NCBI GenBank assembly: GCA_020634155.1
Contig: JACKCI010000002.1
Location: 372,001-436,000, forward strand
Direction of reading: 5' to 3'
From: Anaerolineales bacterium
Lineage (GTDB): Bacteria > Chloroflexota > Anaerolineae > Aggregatilineales > J027
Length of the DNA: 64,000 bases
Positions 33,924 to 42,164 of the stretch are shown one piece after another. Every line of letters begins with the position of its first letter. Positions within the stretch are counted from its first letter, which is position 1. Under the pieces are notes generated by a model that ran no database searches, was not told where the DNA came from, and saw only the letters and a program-made list of their open reading frames with translations. Both the position numbers and the translations under genes were made by a program.

Positions 33924-34739
33924 TTATCTTACCAGTTCCGCGCCGTTTTGAATCAAAAGATAAAGGGTTCGGGCAACCAAAAGAGGCAATTCGATACAGT
34001 TGTCATCGCAAGGGGTGGCATTTGTCCCGAACTGGTTATGATGGCAGACCCCATGCAGGTGAACACTGCCAAAATCTAAATACCAAGGTTCGCCATGCTG
34101 TGTTGCGGGTTGCTTCTGCACCAAACGCCCACCTGCTGGCAACTGGCGAGGGGTACGGCAGGCAGCCCTAAGTATGCGCTTCTGATGGGCAAATACCTCC
34201 ATCATGCCCTGACCTATCCGCAATTGGGTAGCTGGCCCTTGTTCGCTGGACATCGGCGCGGCTTGCACATGCTCGGCCTGTAGCCAGCCGTTGCTGACTT
34301 GCAGCCATTGTGCCCCCTTATCGTCTTGCAAAGCCCGCTGCACCTCAACCACCTGCCCATGCTCAAGCCGTTCACGCAAGGGGGCATCACCCGCACAATA
34401 GGCGCGAACTACCACCACTGGTGCAACCACCTCGGCCCATGCCGGAAAACTGGTTAGGGTAGTGGCCGGGTCAGGAGTCAACATCGGTTGAAACGCGGTG
34501 ACGGGTGCATAGCCTTGTCCAACCCGCAGCCAGTCTGCGTTATGGATGCTGACCCGATGCACACTATCGGGCCAGAGGGTGGTTAGGCGAGTAGCATTTA
34601 GCTGAGGGCGTTCTAGTACAGCAACGCGCCCTAACGCCCGCCCTTGCAACGCGGTGGGGGTCTCCAGCCAACGCAATTGGGTGCTGAGTCCGGTGAGGCC
34701 CATGAATTGGAGGAATTGCCGTCGTGATACGTTTGTCAT
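33924..34739 (-). CDS. YkuD (L,D-transpeptidase)-like protein with altered catalytic motif
   Basis: 271 residues with a Tat-type signal (SRRQFLQFMGL). The C-terminal end HLHGVCHHNQFGT...CDDNCIELPLLVA follows the YkuD pattern HGxxxHxxFGTxxSHGCINL. The first His (229) and the nucleophile position Cys248 are kept, but the SHG before it is DDN, the usual Asn/Arg after CI is Glu, and three residues are inserted after FGT. An SH3-like region (about 35-160) precedes it. True members cross-link peptidoglycan; activity here is doubtful. The ATG at 34739 has AAGGGGA upstream and overlaps the preceding stop. Confidence 0.7.
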   Translation of the reverse strand: MTNVSRRQFLQFMGLTGLSTQLRWLETPTALQGRALGRVAVLERPQLNATRLTTLWPDSVHRVSIHNADWLRVGQGYAPVTAFQPMLTPDPATTLTSFPAWAEVVAPVVVVRAYCAGDAPLRERLEHGQVVEVQRALQDDKGAQWLQVSNGWLQAEHVQAAPMSSEQGPATQLRIGQGMMEVFAHQKRILRAACRTPRQLPAGGRLVQKQPATQHGEPWYLDFGSVHLHGVCHHNQFGTNATPCDDNCIELPLLVARTLYLLIQNGAELVR

Positions 34740-35182
34740 GTCTGTTCCCCTTGAGCGATGCGGGCGAGTGCGAGGGCAGCCCCAATGAGCAACCCCGCCA
34801 GCCCCCATTTCGGCCCGCGACTCACTATACCGTACATCACGCTCGTAGGGAAATCAGGGTAGAGGTGCGAGTGCTGCACATTCTTAAACAACATCAGCAT
34901 AAAGGTGGTGAAGGTCGTCAGAAGGCCTGTCAACCCACCGCCTACGATGTAAGCAGGTATCCAAAATCGCGCCGTGTAACTACGCCCACCCAGCCGATAG
35001 AAGGCGCTGAAGATGACGATAATAAGCGCCAAGCCCAAACCGAGCAGACTGGTCAGCAGCACATGGGCGCTCTCGGTGGTCAGCCAAACCAGCAACACCA
35101 CCCCATAAAAAATAGCAAGGTAGCGGTGCTGGTCGCCAAAGGCGGGCAGGGTCAGCCTAAAGATATTGGTCATGACTGACAT
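34736..35182 (-). CDS. Four-helix membrane protein, unknown function
   Basis: 148 residues with four hydrophobic helices (about 22-40, 43-60, 75-95, 125-142). I recognise no family. It overlaps the monooxygenase gene before it by 26 bases (or 17 if the ATG at 35173 is used) and the YkuD-like gene after it by four. The tight packing puts it in the TetR-controlled operon. Confidence 0.65.
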   Translation of the reverse strand: MSVMTNIFRLTLPAFGDQHRYLAIFYGVVLLVWLTTESAHVLLTSLLGLGLALIIVIFSAFYRLGGRSYTARFWIPAYIVGGGLTGLLTTFTTFMLMLFKNVQHSHLYPDFPTSVMYGIVSRGPKWGLAGLLIGAALALARIAQGEQT

Positions 35183-35456
35183 CGTAGCGCTTGATTTGCA
35201 ACTCCCCTACCAAATAGTTGGGGATGCGTTGGCTAAACTCGCGCATGTGGTCGGTTTGGAAGTGTTGGGCCAAGGCCTCTAGGCTGTCCCATTCCTCGAA
35301 GATGAAAAACTCGGTGGCCTCATAGGGATTCTGGTAAATCTGATAGCTGATGCAGCCCGCCTCGGCTTGGGTGGCATCAATCATGGTTTGCATAACAGCC
35401 AGTGCTTCGGCTTGGGTGCCTGCTTTGATGGTGGCCTTGCCTGCCACAATAATCAT
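35157..35456 (-). CDS. Antibiotic biosynthesis monooxygenase (ABM) / YgiN-like protein
   Basis: 99 residues of the ABM dimeric ferredoxin-like fold: MIIVAGKATIKAG, then EAGCISYQIYQNP near 35 and FIFEEWDSLEALAQHFQTDHM near 50. These small cofactor-free enzymes act on quinols or other aromatic substrates. It overlaps the TetR gene by four bases (ATGA), so the regulator and enzyme are coupled; a role in detoxification of the TetR ligand is possible. Confidence 0.85.
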   Translation of the reverse strand: MIIVAGKATIKAGTQAEALAVMQTMIDATQAEAGCISYQIYQNPYEATEFFIFEEWDSLEALAQHFQTDHMREFSQRIPNYLVGELQIKRYDVSHDQYL

Positions 35457-36079
35457 ACCTGTCCTCCGTGTAAGAGTATTTGAATCATGCGGGTAAATTC
35501 CGCAGCAAAATCAATGCTAAAGAGGGCCATATCGGGCCGCTCATGGACTTGGCGCACGGCGGCGGGCGGGTTAGCGAGTTGGTGCAAGCCAATCAACACC
35601 GCATAGATTTGCAGCAACAGCCGCACCCCAACCCCCGCTGCTAGTTCTAACCGCTCTTCAAGTAACGCGCTTGTTTGCAGCAAGTGGTCGCGTAGGGTGG
35701 TTTTGAGCATCAAGGCGGTGTCATAGTCGATATTTTGCTCCAACACCACATTCAGCAGCGCCAGTAACTGCACCAGCATCGGGCGCTCCACAAGGGAGGC
35801 ACATATTAAGTGAGCGATTGCACCAACCTCGCCTGTTGCCACTGTGAGTTGAGCATCCAAGTCCTCAAACCACAGCGCCACCTGTTGGGCTTGGATATGG
35901 GCGAATAGCTCCTCTTTGGTCTTGAAATAGAGATACACTGTCCCCTTGGCGATTCCGGCGTGGCGGGCAACGGTGGCAATCGTTACCGCATCATAGGGTT
36001 GGGTCTGAAACAGTTCCCACGCCGCATCAAGGATGTCTTGGCGACGGCGCTCTTTTTGTTGGTCACTTCTGGCTCGCAT
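35453..36079 (-). CDS. TetR-family transcriptional repressor
   Basis: 208 residues. The N-terminal HTH domain is clear: RRQDILDAAWELF, VTIATVARHAGIAKGTVYLYFKTKEELF (residues about 13-60). The all-helical C-terminal part binds an unknown ligand. It is the second gene of the operon, so it probably represses its own promoter, where two inverted repeats overlap the -35/-10 region (37086-37130). Overlaps its upstream neighbour by 17 bases. Confidence 0.92.
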   Translation of the reverse strand: MRARSDQQKERRRQDILDAAWELFQTQPYDAVTIATVARHAGIAKGTVYLYFKTKEELFAHIQAQQVALWFEDLDAQLTVATGEVGAIAHLICASLVERPMLVQLLALLNVVLEQNIDYDTALMLKTTLRDHLLQTSALLEERLELAAGVGVRLLLQIYAVLIGLHQLANPPAAVRQVHERPDMALFSIDFAAEFTRMIQILLHGGQV

Positions 36080-37058
36080 GGATACCTAATTGCTTCATTT
36101 CGTATTCAAGGGTCTCGCTTAAGCCTTCCCGCAGGGGGCGCGGATTATAGCCCAGTTCGCGCTTGGCTTTGGCATTGTCTCCAATATACGTGACACCCGC
36201 CGTGACAAGCAAGCCTTCCCGCGTATAGCTGGAGGGAACGGGCAAGATTTTCTCAAGCACACCCATCAGGGCAGCGGTAGCCTTCAGCATGGCGGGGGCG
36301 GGGTGTAGTTTGGGGGCGGGGATACCCGTGATGTCCTCAGCAATCGCCATCGCTTCAATCAAGGTATGGACGGGGCCAGCAATGATATAGTCCTCACCGA
36401 CGCGCCCTTTTTCCATCGCTAGGATATGTCCGCGTGCAATATCCTCAACATGCGCCCATGCAAAGGCGGTTTTCTGCGGAGTTGCAGGCAAGCGCCGTTT
36501 CAAAAATTGGACAAGGGCATCATGGGCAGGACTGGTATCCCCCGGCCCATAGACCAACCCCGGTTGGACAATCACCAAGGGCAAGCCTTGCTCCATCATT
36601 GGATCCGCCACCCGGTAATGGGCTTCCCACTTGGTGCGGTCATATTCGGTGAGCCAAGGCCCATCATGGCGATAGGTCTCATCAACGACTTGGCCCTTAG
36701 TATCCGAGAACACCGCAAGGGTACTGGTATACACGCCCTTGGGAATGTTGAGTTCGCGCATGAGTTCGAGGACATTGCGGGTGCCATCGACATTGATGCC
36801 TTGGCCTTCGGCGGCATCTTTAGTGCCAATTTTGTACCAGCCCGCGATGTGAAAGACGCCATCGGTACCTGTCATGCCCTCACGCATACTCTCTTTATCA
36901 ATGATGTCGCCCTTGACCAATTGCACACCCAGTTTGGCAAGGTGGTCAGCTTTGGCGGGGTTACGCACCACCGCAATAACTTCATGCCCACCCTCAATCA
37001 ACTGGCGAGCGACCACCCCGCCGATAAACCCCGTTGCTCCTGTGACAAAATACTTCAT
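36063..37058 (-). CDS. NAD-dependent epimerase/dehydratase (extended SDR)
   Basis: 331 residues. Rossmann start FVTGATGFIGG, catalytic YDRTKWEAH (Tyr-x-x-x-Lys) near 145 and VQPGLVYGPGD near 175 place it among extended SDRs such as dihydroflavonol reductase or 3-beta-HSD-like enzymes. The ATG at 37058 has AAAGGAAA upstream; an in-frame start at 37097 lies inside the operator region and is not used. First gene of the eight-gene operon. Substrate unknown. Confidence 0.88.
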   Translation of the reverse strand: MKYFVTGATGFIGGVVARQLIEGGHEVIAVVRNPAKADHLAKLGVQLVKGDIIDKESMREGMTGTDGVFHIAGWYKIGTKDAAEGQGINVDGTRNVLELMRELNIPKGVYTSTLAVFSDTKGQVVDETYRHDGPWLTEYDRTKWEAHYRVADPMMEQGLPLVIVQPGLVYGPGDTSPAHDALVQFLKRRLPATPQKTAFAWAHVEDIARGHILAMEKGRVGEDYIIAGPVHTLIEAMAIAEDITGIPAPKLHPAPAMLKATAALMGVLEKILPVPSSYTREGLLVTAGVTYIGDNAKAKRELGYNPRPLREGLSETLEYEMKQLGIHASQK

Positions 37059-37085
37059 TGCGTGATTTCCTTTGCTCTCATCTTT

Positions 37086-37130
37086 AACTGACCACAAGTC
37101 AGTTACATGATAAATGACCCTTGGTCAGTT
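37086..37130. promoter_or_regulatory. Two TetR-type operator palindromes
   Basis: AACTGAC-N5-GTCAGTT (37086-37104) and AAATGACC-N3-GGTCAGTT (37112-37130) share the core TGACC-N3-RGTCAGTT and lie 26 bases apart. One lies within the promoter spacer and the other downstream of the -10 box. They sit in front of the operon that contains the TetR gene, so autoregulation is likely. Confidence 0.7.
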
Positions 37131-37135
37131 GTCAA
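37107..37135 (-). promoter_or_regulatory. Predicted promoter of the epimerase-TetR operon
   Basis: On the minus strand, TTGACA (37130-37135), 17-base spacer, TATCAT (37107-37112). Both operators overlap it. Near-consensus spacing supports a strong promoter that needs repression. Confidence 0.75.
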
Positions 37136-37194
37136 GCGATGGCTGTAATTTCAGGCCAAACTCGCATATAATAAGCGGAACGGAAAGGGAGCTT

Positions 37195-37878
37195 ATGTCG
37201 GTCACTTACGATAAACTCGCCGCAATTAGTCTATTTCAAGATATGCCTCAAGAGACCTTGGCAGCCTTGGCGGGCCATTGCCGCCTTATCAATCTCTCCG
37301 CGGGGGCGGTCTTGTTTCATCAAGGCGACACCTCGCATACCCTGTATGTGATTGAAGCAGGCGAATTGCACCTTGTTCGTGAATATGAGGATGGCGAAAA
37401 AGTCTTACTAGCGGTCATGCACCAGCATGATGTTGTAGGCGACCTCTCCATGATTAGTAATCTACCGCGTACCGCGAGCGGGGTAGCCGCCCGTGATACA
37501 ATACTCATTGCGCTTGACCGCGACATCTTCTTTGAATATCTAGGGCAGTACCCGACGATTGCGGTACAGGCACTGGTGCAACTCAGCAGCCGCCTACGTC
37601 AGATGACCCTAACCCTGCGTGAATTAGCAGCTACTGACGCACCCGCCCGCCTTGCCAGCCTGATACTTTTCTTGGCTGAAGAGAATGGACGCATCAAGAC
37701 AGGCTTAATCAGTACCAACTTCCGCTTTCGACGCATTGCGCGGTCAGTTGGCGTTGAGGTCGAATGGCTCCAAACCCAACTCCGCCAATGGTCAGACGAG
37801 GGTTATATCGGCATTGATGGACGACGTTTCTTGTTACACGACCCCTCACACCTAATTGATATTGCAGGATGGACTTAA
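37195..37878 (+). CDS. Crp/Fnr-family transcription regulator
   Basis: 227 residues. A cyclic-nucleotide-binding-like beta barrel (residues about 10-125: LFQDMPQETLAALAGHC, LFHQGDTSHTLYVIEAGELHLV, GDLSMISNLPRTASGVA), a long dimer helix, and a C-terminal winged helix with FRFRRIARSVGVEVEWLQTQLRQW near 180-205. The FNR iron-sulfur cysteines are absent. The ATG at 37195 has AAAGGGAG upstream and TATAAT (37167-37172) before it; an earlier in-frame start lies within the operator region. Mevalonate kinase follows after two bases. Confidence 0.88.
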   Translation: MSVTYDKLAAISLFQDMPQETLAALAGHCRLINLSAGAVLFHQGDTSHTLYVIEAGELHLVREYEDGEKVLLAVMHQHDVVGDLSMISNLPRTASGVAARDTILIALDRDIFFEYLGQYPTIAVQALVQLSSRLRQMTLTLRELAATDAPARLASLILFLAEENGRIKTGLISTNFRFRRIARSVGVEVEWLQTQLRQWSDEGYIGIDGRRFLLHDPSHLIDIAGWT

Positions 37879-37880
37879 CA

Positions 37881-38870
37881 ATGCCTACCAGTGCTACGGT
37901 TTCGGCTCCCGGCAAGCTTTTCTTATTGGGTGAACATGCGGTTGTCTACAATGGCAGTTGCTTGGTCACAGCGGTCGATTCGCGGCTATGGTTGACCCTC
38001 ACCGCCGATGAATCGAGTACTAGCCCTACCTTGACCATTAACGCGCCAGATGTTGGATTAGCCAACTGGACATGCCCCCTCAAAGAGTCGTTTTTCCGCC
38101 CCGCCTATCAAGGGCCAAGTTCATTTATTGAAAGCAGTATCGCGGTTTTCCATCGACGTTACCCCTTCCATGCCAACCTGAAAATTGAGACCCGCAGCGA
38201 CTTTGGGGCCAATCTTGGCCTTGGTAGCTCCTCAGCAACCGTGGCGGCGACTCTCTATGCCTTGTCGGTGGTGTTCAACGCGGATTTGTCACCTGAGCAG
38301 CTTTTTGCGATGGGGGTCGAGGCTATCCAAAATGTGCAAAAACTGGGGTCAGGGGCTGACTTAGCGGCAGCTATTTATGGCGGCACCATCTACTACCTCA
38401 ATCACTATCCGCGCCAAATCACTCCCCTTAAGATTGATAGCTTACCTTTGATGGTGGTTTATAGTGGTGAGAAAGCTGGCACCGTCAGCTATGTGCGGAA
38501 GGTGGCTGAACTCGAAGAAAACTGGCCCAATGTCATTAGCTCGGTGATTGAAACCATGTTCACGGTAGTGGACAGCGGGCGGGAGCGCTTGCTGGCTCAT
38601 GATTGGGTAGGTCTAGGCCAATTGATGAATATCCAGCATGGTCTGCTCCATGCCTTGGGGGTTGATACCCTTTCCCTTGCCGAGATTGTCTTTGCTGCCC
38701 GTCGATCAGGTGCGCTGGGTGCCAAGTTGAGCGGGGCAGGCGGGGGTGATTGCGCCATCATTTTGGTGGATGACGCCCACCGTGCCGAGGTACGTACTGC
38801 CCTCCAGCACAAGAAAATCCTTGATGTGCAAGCCAATGCACCGGGTGTCCGCACCGAAAAACGTGACTAA
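37881..38870 (+). CDS. mvk: Mevalonate kinase
   Basis: A 329-residue GHMP kinase that phosphorylates mevalonate with ATP in the mevalonate route to isoprenoids, used by some Chloroflexota. Motif 1 APGKLFLLGEHAVVY at the start, motif 2 LGLGSSSATVAA near 115, GSGADLAAAIYGG near 155, and motif 3 KLSGAGGGDCAI near 285. Other mevalonate genes are not in the window. The ATG at 37881 is preferred over one at 37869, as GGATGG lies upstream. It overlaps the end of the opposite SDR gene by four bases. Confidence 0.9.
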   Translation: MPTSATVSAPGKLFLLGEHAVVYNGSCLVTAVDSRLWLTLTADESSTSPTLTINAPDVGLANWTCPLKESFFRPAYQGPSSFIESSIAVFHRRYPFHANLKIETRSDFGANLGLGSSSATVAATLYALSVVFNADLSPEQLFAMGVEAIQNVQKLGSGADLAAAIYGGTIYYLNHYPRQITPLKIDSLPLMVVYSGEKAGTVSYVRKVAELEENWPNVISSVIETMFTVVDSGRERLLAHDWVGLGQLMNIQHGLLHALGVDTLSLAEIVFAARRSGALGAKLSGAGGGDCAIILVDDAHRAEVRTALQHKKILDVQANAPGVRTEKRD

Positions 38871-39694
38871 GCCAAGCCCGTCATTTGAGCGCTAATTGTC
38901 CATAAGCGTTCAGCAATCGCGCTATTTTGGGATTTTTCGGCCGCCTCTGCCTGTCGTTGATTGACAAAATAGCCGCCTGTAACACCCTCAACCGCTGGGG
39001 ATGTTGCCAGATAAATTGAGGTGCGTGCGCCCGCTTCGGGGGTATCACCACTCATAGCTGTGCCATAATCGCGCATCAGTTGAGTCTGAATCACTCCCGG
39101 ATGCAGGCAGTTAACCGTCACACCCGTTCCCGCCAAACGCTGGGCCAAGGCCATCGTAAAATAGACATTCGCCAGCTTGGTCATGCCGTAGACCTTGCGC
39201 GGTTCATAGTGCTGCTCAGATTGCAAGTCCTCGAAATTGAGGGTGGCCCATGAATGCACTTGGGAGGACACATTGATGATACGAGCAGGTGTACTGGCTT
39301 TGAGGGTATCAAGCAATAAGTGCGTCAGCAGAAAATAGGCCAGATGGTTGACGGCAAATTGTAGCTCGTAGCCATCCACTGTGACTTGGCGCGTTGCACT
39401 GATGACACCCGCGTTGTTGATGAGTACATGCAAGGCTGAAAATCGCGCCTGAAAATCCTCTGCCAAACGTCGAATCGCGGCTTGTGAGGCTAGGTCAGCA
39501 ATGAGCAAATGCAGGTTGGGGTTACGGGTGGCTTGTTGTATCTCATTGAGGGTAGCCTGTCCACGCTCGACACTACGGGCTACCATGACCACCGTTGCGC
39601 CTTGTTGCGCCAGTCCTAACGCGGTAGCTTTGCCGATGCCCGCACTAGCTCCCGTCACGAGGCAGATGCGATTCTGCATTGAGTTGTTGTCCAT
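38867..39694 (-). CDS. Short-chain dehydrogenase/reductase
   Basis: 275 residues of the retinol-dehydrogenase-like classical SDR group. TGASAGIG near the N-terminus binds NAD(P), NNAGVIS near 93 and YGMTKLA (Tyr-x-x-x-Lys) near 165 form the active site, and LHPGVIQT follows. The ATG at 39694 has AAAGGAA eight bases upstream. Its first 50 bases are also read by the YitT gene in another frame. Substrate unknown. Confidence 0.88.
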   Translation of the reverse strand: MDNNSMQNRICLVTGASAGIGKATALGLAQQGATVVMVARSVERGQATLNEIQQATRNPNLHLLIADLASQAAIRRLAEDFQARFSALHVLINNAGVISATRQVTVDGYELQFAVNHLAYFLLTHLLLDTLKASTPARIINVSSQVHSWATLNFEDLQSEQHYEPRKVYGMTKLANVYFTMALAQRLAGTGVTVNCLHPGVIQTQLMRDYGTAMSGDTPEAGARTSIYLATSPAVEGVTGGYFVNQRQAEAAEKSQNSAIAERLWTISAQMTGLA

Positions 39695-40598
39695 GTCCAT
39701 TTCCTTTGGGTCGAATATGTCGGAAGCCCGCGCCATAAGCCACATGCCCTTGCCCAATGACAAGAAAAGCAGTTGGGTCAACCTCTAGTACCATGTTACG
39801 CAGTTCCCGTACCTCAGAGCGTGCCATTGTGACATACAATACTTGGAATTCTTGTTTAGTGTACATGCCTTGGGCTTGCCACCCTGTCGCGCTGCGTTGC
39901 AAGCGCTGGATAATGACATCAGCGACCGCTTGGGGCTGCTTGGTAATAATCACGGCTGTCCGCACCACGCTCGGCCCTTCCAGTATATAGTCCGTCGCCA
40001 ACCCACTAATAAACAGCGCCAAGGTCGCGTACATGGCAGGCTCCCAACCATAGACAAAACCTGCCGCCCCTACCACAAACATATCAAGGTAGAGGAAGGT
40101 CGAACTCATCGGGATTCCGGTGCGGCGTTGGAGCATAACCGCCAGCGTGGAGGTGCCACCAAAAGTGCCGCCAGAGCGATAGACCAGCCCGCTCGATACC
40201 CCACCCAATACCCCACCAAAAATAGCATTGAGCAACACATCATCGCTAACCCCTTCAGTGGGCAAAATGGGTACGAGGACATCCAGCATGACAGCGTAGG
40301 TGATGACAATAAAGGCCGTCGCTGCCACACTACGCCAACCACCGGGCAGTACCCGTGCTGCTACAATTTGAATCGGGATATTGAGGACAATAATCATGAC
40401 CCCAATCGGTGTGCCAATCAATTCATTGAGCAAGACCGAGATACCCGTCACCCCCGTTGGTGTAACATTGACAGGCGTCATGAAGACCATCACCGAAATC
40501 GACCCCAAAAAGATGCCCAAAACCATAAAGATGTAGCGAGTGAGGAGGTCTTGCCAGTTGATGGATGCGAGTTGAAACTTAAAATGCTTTGTTGTCAT
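39645..40598 (-). CDS. YitT-family membrane protein (DUF161/DUF2179)
   Basis: 317 residues. Five or so membrane helices (residues 20-205) with GxTPxGVTGISxLLNE and GGxFGGTSTLAVMLQRRTGI typical of the YitT family, then a cytosolic DUF2179 domain ending with AFLVIGQGHVAYGAGF. About 25 further residues read past the usual end into the next gene. Members are proposed to be transporters but their substrate is not established. Very short distance from GGGGGA to the ATG. Confidence 0.88.
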   Translation of the reverse strand: MTTKHFKFQLASINWQDLLTRYIFMVLGIFLGSISVMVFMTPVNVTPTGVTGISVLLNELIGTPIGVMIIVLNIPIQIVAARVLPGGWRSVAATAFIVITYAVMLDVLVPILPTEGVSDDVLLNAIFGGVLGGVSSGLVYRSGGTFGGTSTLAVMLQRRTGIPMSSTFLYLDMFVVGAAGFVYGWEPAMYATLALFISGLATDYILEGPSVVRTAVIITKQPQAVADVIIQRLQRSATGWQAQGMYTKQEFQVLYVTMARSEVRELRNMVLEVDPTAFLVIGQGHVAYGAGFRHIRPKGNGHGQQLNAESHLPRDGS

Positions 40599-40664
40599 TC
40601 CCCCTTGGCTTTCTGAATCGCGTTGTCGTCGGCTGCGGTGTTATTATCGGACAAAGATGGTGGG

Positions 40665-41315
40665 CTATTGGTCACGCTGACATCCCGAAAGCGCCACACT
40701 ATAGGTCAGCTCAAGGCCACCATCGGTAGTACGTTGCACGTAGCGCTGGCCCGCCCCCCAGTTATCGGTGGCATAGAAACTAAAGGTATCTTCCGCCACA
40801 ATGTCCTCGCTGGTGAAGGTGTCATTAAAGCCATTGATGGTGGCCTCAAGCGTGCTATCTATAAAATCGCCTACAATGCCTAGATTGGCACGGGCGGCAT
40901 TGCCCAGCAGAAGCGCTGTTGGGCCGATGTTGATGCCATTTATCCGGAAGCGCTCGTCAATATCGACTGCCAACACGTAAAGCTGTAGCTCATCGGCAGC
41001 CTGCACAGTGAGCATGAAGTCATCGAAGCGCACCGAATCGCCGCGCTCTAGGTTGCGGTAGCCCTTGCTGGGGTAGACGCGCTCGGCACCCTCGACCCCA
41101 TTGCCAAGGGCCACGACCATTTGTACTTCCATATCATTCTCAAAAACGCCATCACCCATGTCTGCCAAGACCTTGTACTCATAGACCTTGACATGCACAA
41201 AGCACCCTTCGACAGGATGGGGTTCTGGCACGTTGAGCGTACCCGTCTCGCGCCCCGTAGCATAGGCGGTGAGGATTTGAATTACCATGATGAGCCACCA
41301 AGGCCAAGACTCCAT
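40665..41315 (-). CDS. Membrane-anchored protein in the sugar operon, unknown function
   Basis: 216 residues with one N-terminal membrane segment (WPWWLIMVIQILTAY) and a strand-rich extracytoplasmic part (about 30-210) including VYEYKVLADMGDGVFENDMEVQMVV and two Cys. I do not recognise a domain; the pattern suggests a beta-sandwich. AAAGG lies nine bases before the ATG. It starts 14 bases after the MalG-like permease stop, so it likely belongs to that importer operon and may be an accessory subunit. Confidence 0.6.
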   Translation of the reverse strand: MESWPWWLIMVIQILTAYATGRETGTLNVPEPHPVEGCFVHVKVYEYKVLADMGDGVFENDMEVQMVVALGNGVEGAERVYPSKGYRNLERGDSVRFDDFMLTVQAADELQLYVLAVDIDERFRINGINIGPTALLLGNAARANLGIVGDFIDSTLEATINGFNDTFTSEDIVAEDTFSFYATDNWGAGQRYVQRTTDGGLELTYSVALSGCQRDQ

Positions 41316-41329
41316 CGGGATATACCTTT

Positions 41330-42160
41330 CTACTTGTCGCGGGTGATGGCAAACCCGCTCATAAACTGCTTCTGGAGCAGGATAAAGATAATCACGGGCG
41401 GGATAGAAGCGACCACCCCCGCCGCCATCAACAAGCCAAAATCGGAGGTACCACTCAAGCCGGCGGCATTACGGACACCTACCTGAATCATCTGGTCTTG
41501 GGTATCGGTGATTAAGACTATCGGCCAGATATATTGGTGCCACATATAGATAAACTGAATGACCGCCATAGCCCCAATGATATTCCATGACATGGGCAAC
41601 AAAATCAAGACAAGAAAACGCAACGGCCCTGCGCCATCAATTTGGGCCGCTTCGACCAACTCGCGGGGGATGTTGCTAAAGTGCTGGCGGAATAGGAAGG
41701 CCCCAATTGCGCTGCCAAGGAAGGGCAGGGTTAAGGCAAGGCGGGGGTTGGTCTTGCGCCAGCCCAAATCTGCCACCAAGTCGAACAACGGCACCAAGAT
41801 AATCTCGGTGGGCATCAGTAGGGTCAGCAAAATAGCAAAGAACAGAAACCACTTGCCGGGAAATTTGAAATAGACAAAGGCCAAACCCGCCAGCATCCCC
41901 GTTGCCGTTTTGCCAATGACCACCACTAGGGACACTATCACGGTATTGACCAGCATCTTGTCAAAATCGCGGTTCACAAAGAGCAGGCGTACATTCTCGG
42001 TAAAGTCGCCACCGGGCGGGAATAGCTTGGGTGGGTTCATCAATAGCGCATCAGGTGCCGTCAAAGTGGATACTTGTAGGGCATAGATGGCAGGCAGGGC
42101 CATCACAAAGCAGATAATGATGAGCGCGATATGGGTACCCCATCGGGTCTTGGTTTTCAT
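41330..42160 (-). CDS. Sugar ABC importer permease, MalG/UgpE type
   Basis: 276 residues, six helices, normal length. The ATPase-contact (EAA) loop is EAAQIDGAGPLRFLVLILLPMS near 185-205. The ATG at 42160 has GGAGG upstream and follows the MalF-type stop by four bases. Together with the permease and binding protein upstream it forms a carbohydrate importer; an ATPase is not encoded nearby, as is common when a shared MsmK/UgpC-like subunit is used. Confidence 0.9.
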   Translation of the reverse strand: MKTKTRWGTHIALIIICFVMALPAIYALQVSTLTAPDALLMNPPKLFPPGGDFTENVRLLFVNRDFDKMLVNTVIVSLVVVIGKTATGMLAGLAFVYFKFPGKWFLFFAILLTLLMPTEIILVPLFDLVADLGWRKTNPRLALTLPFLGSAIGAFLFRQHFSNIPRELVEAAQIDGAGPLRFLVLILLPMSWNIIGAMAVIQFIYMWHQYIWPIVLITDTQDQMIQVGVRNAAGLSGTSDFGLLMAAGVVASIPPVIIFILLQKQFMSGFAITRDK

Positions 42161-42164
42161 CGGT

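Noticed and set aside
37114..37194. Longer start for the Crp-type gene
   Set aside because: It would place coding sequence over the operator and promoter region; the ATG at 37195 has a good ribosome site.
39843..40616. A 257-codon plus-strand ORF
   Set aside because: It is antisense to the YitT gene; composition is His/Arg/Gln-rich without domain signals.
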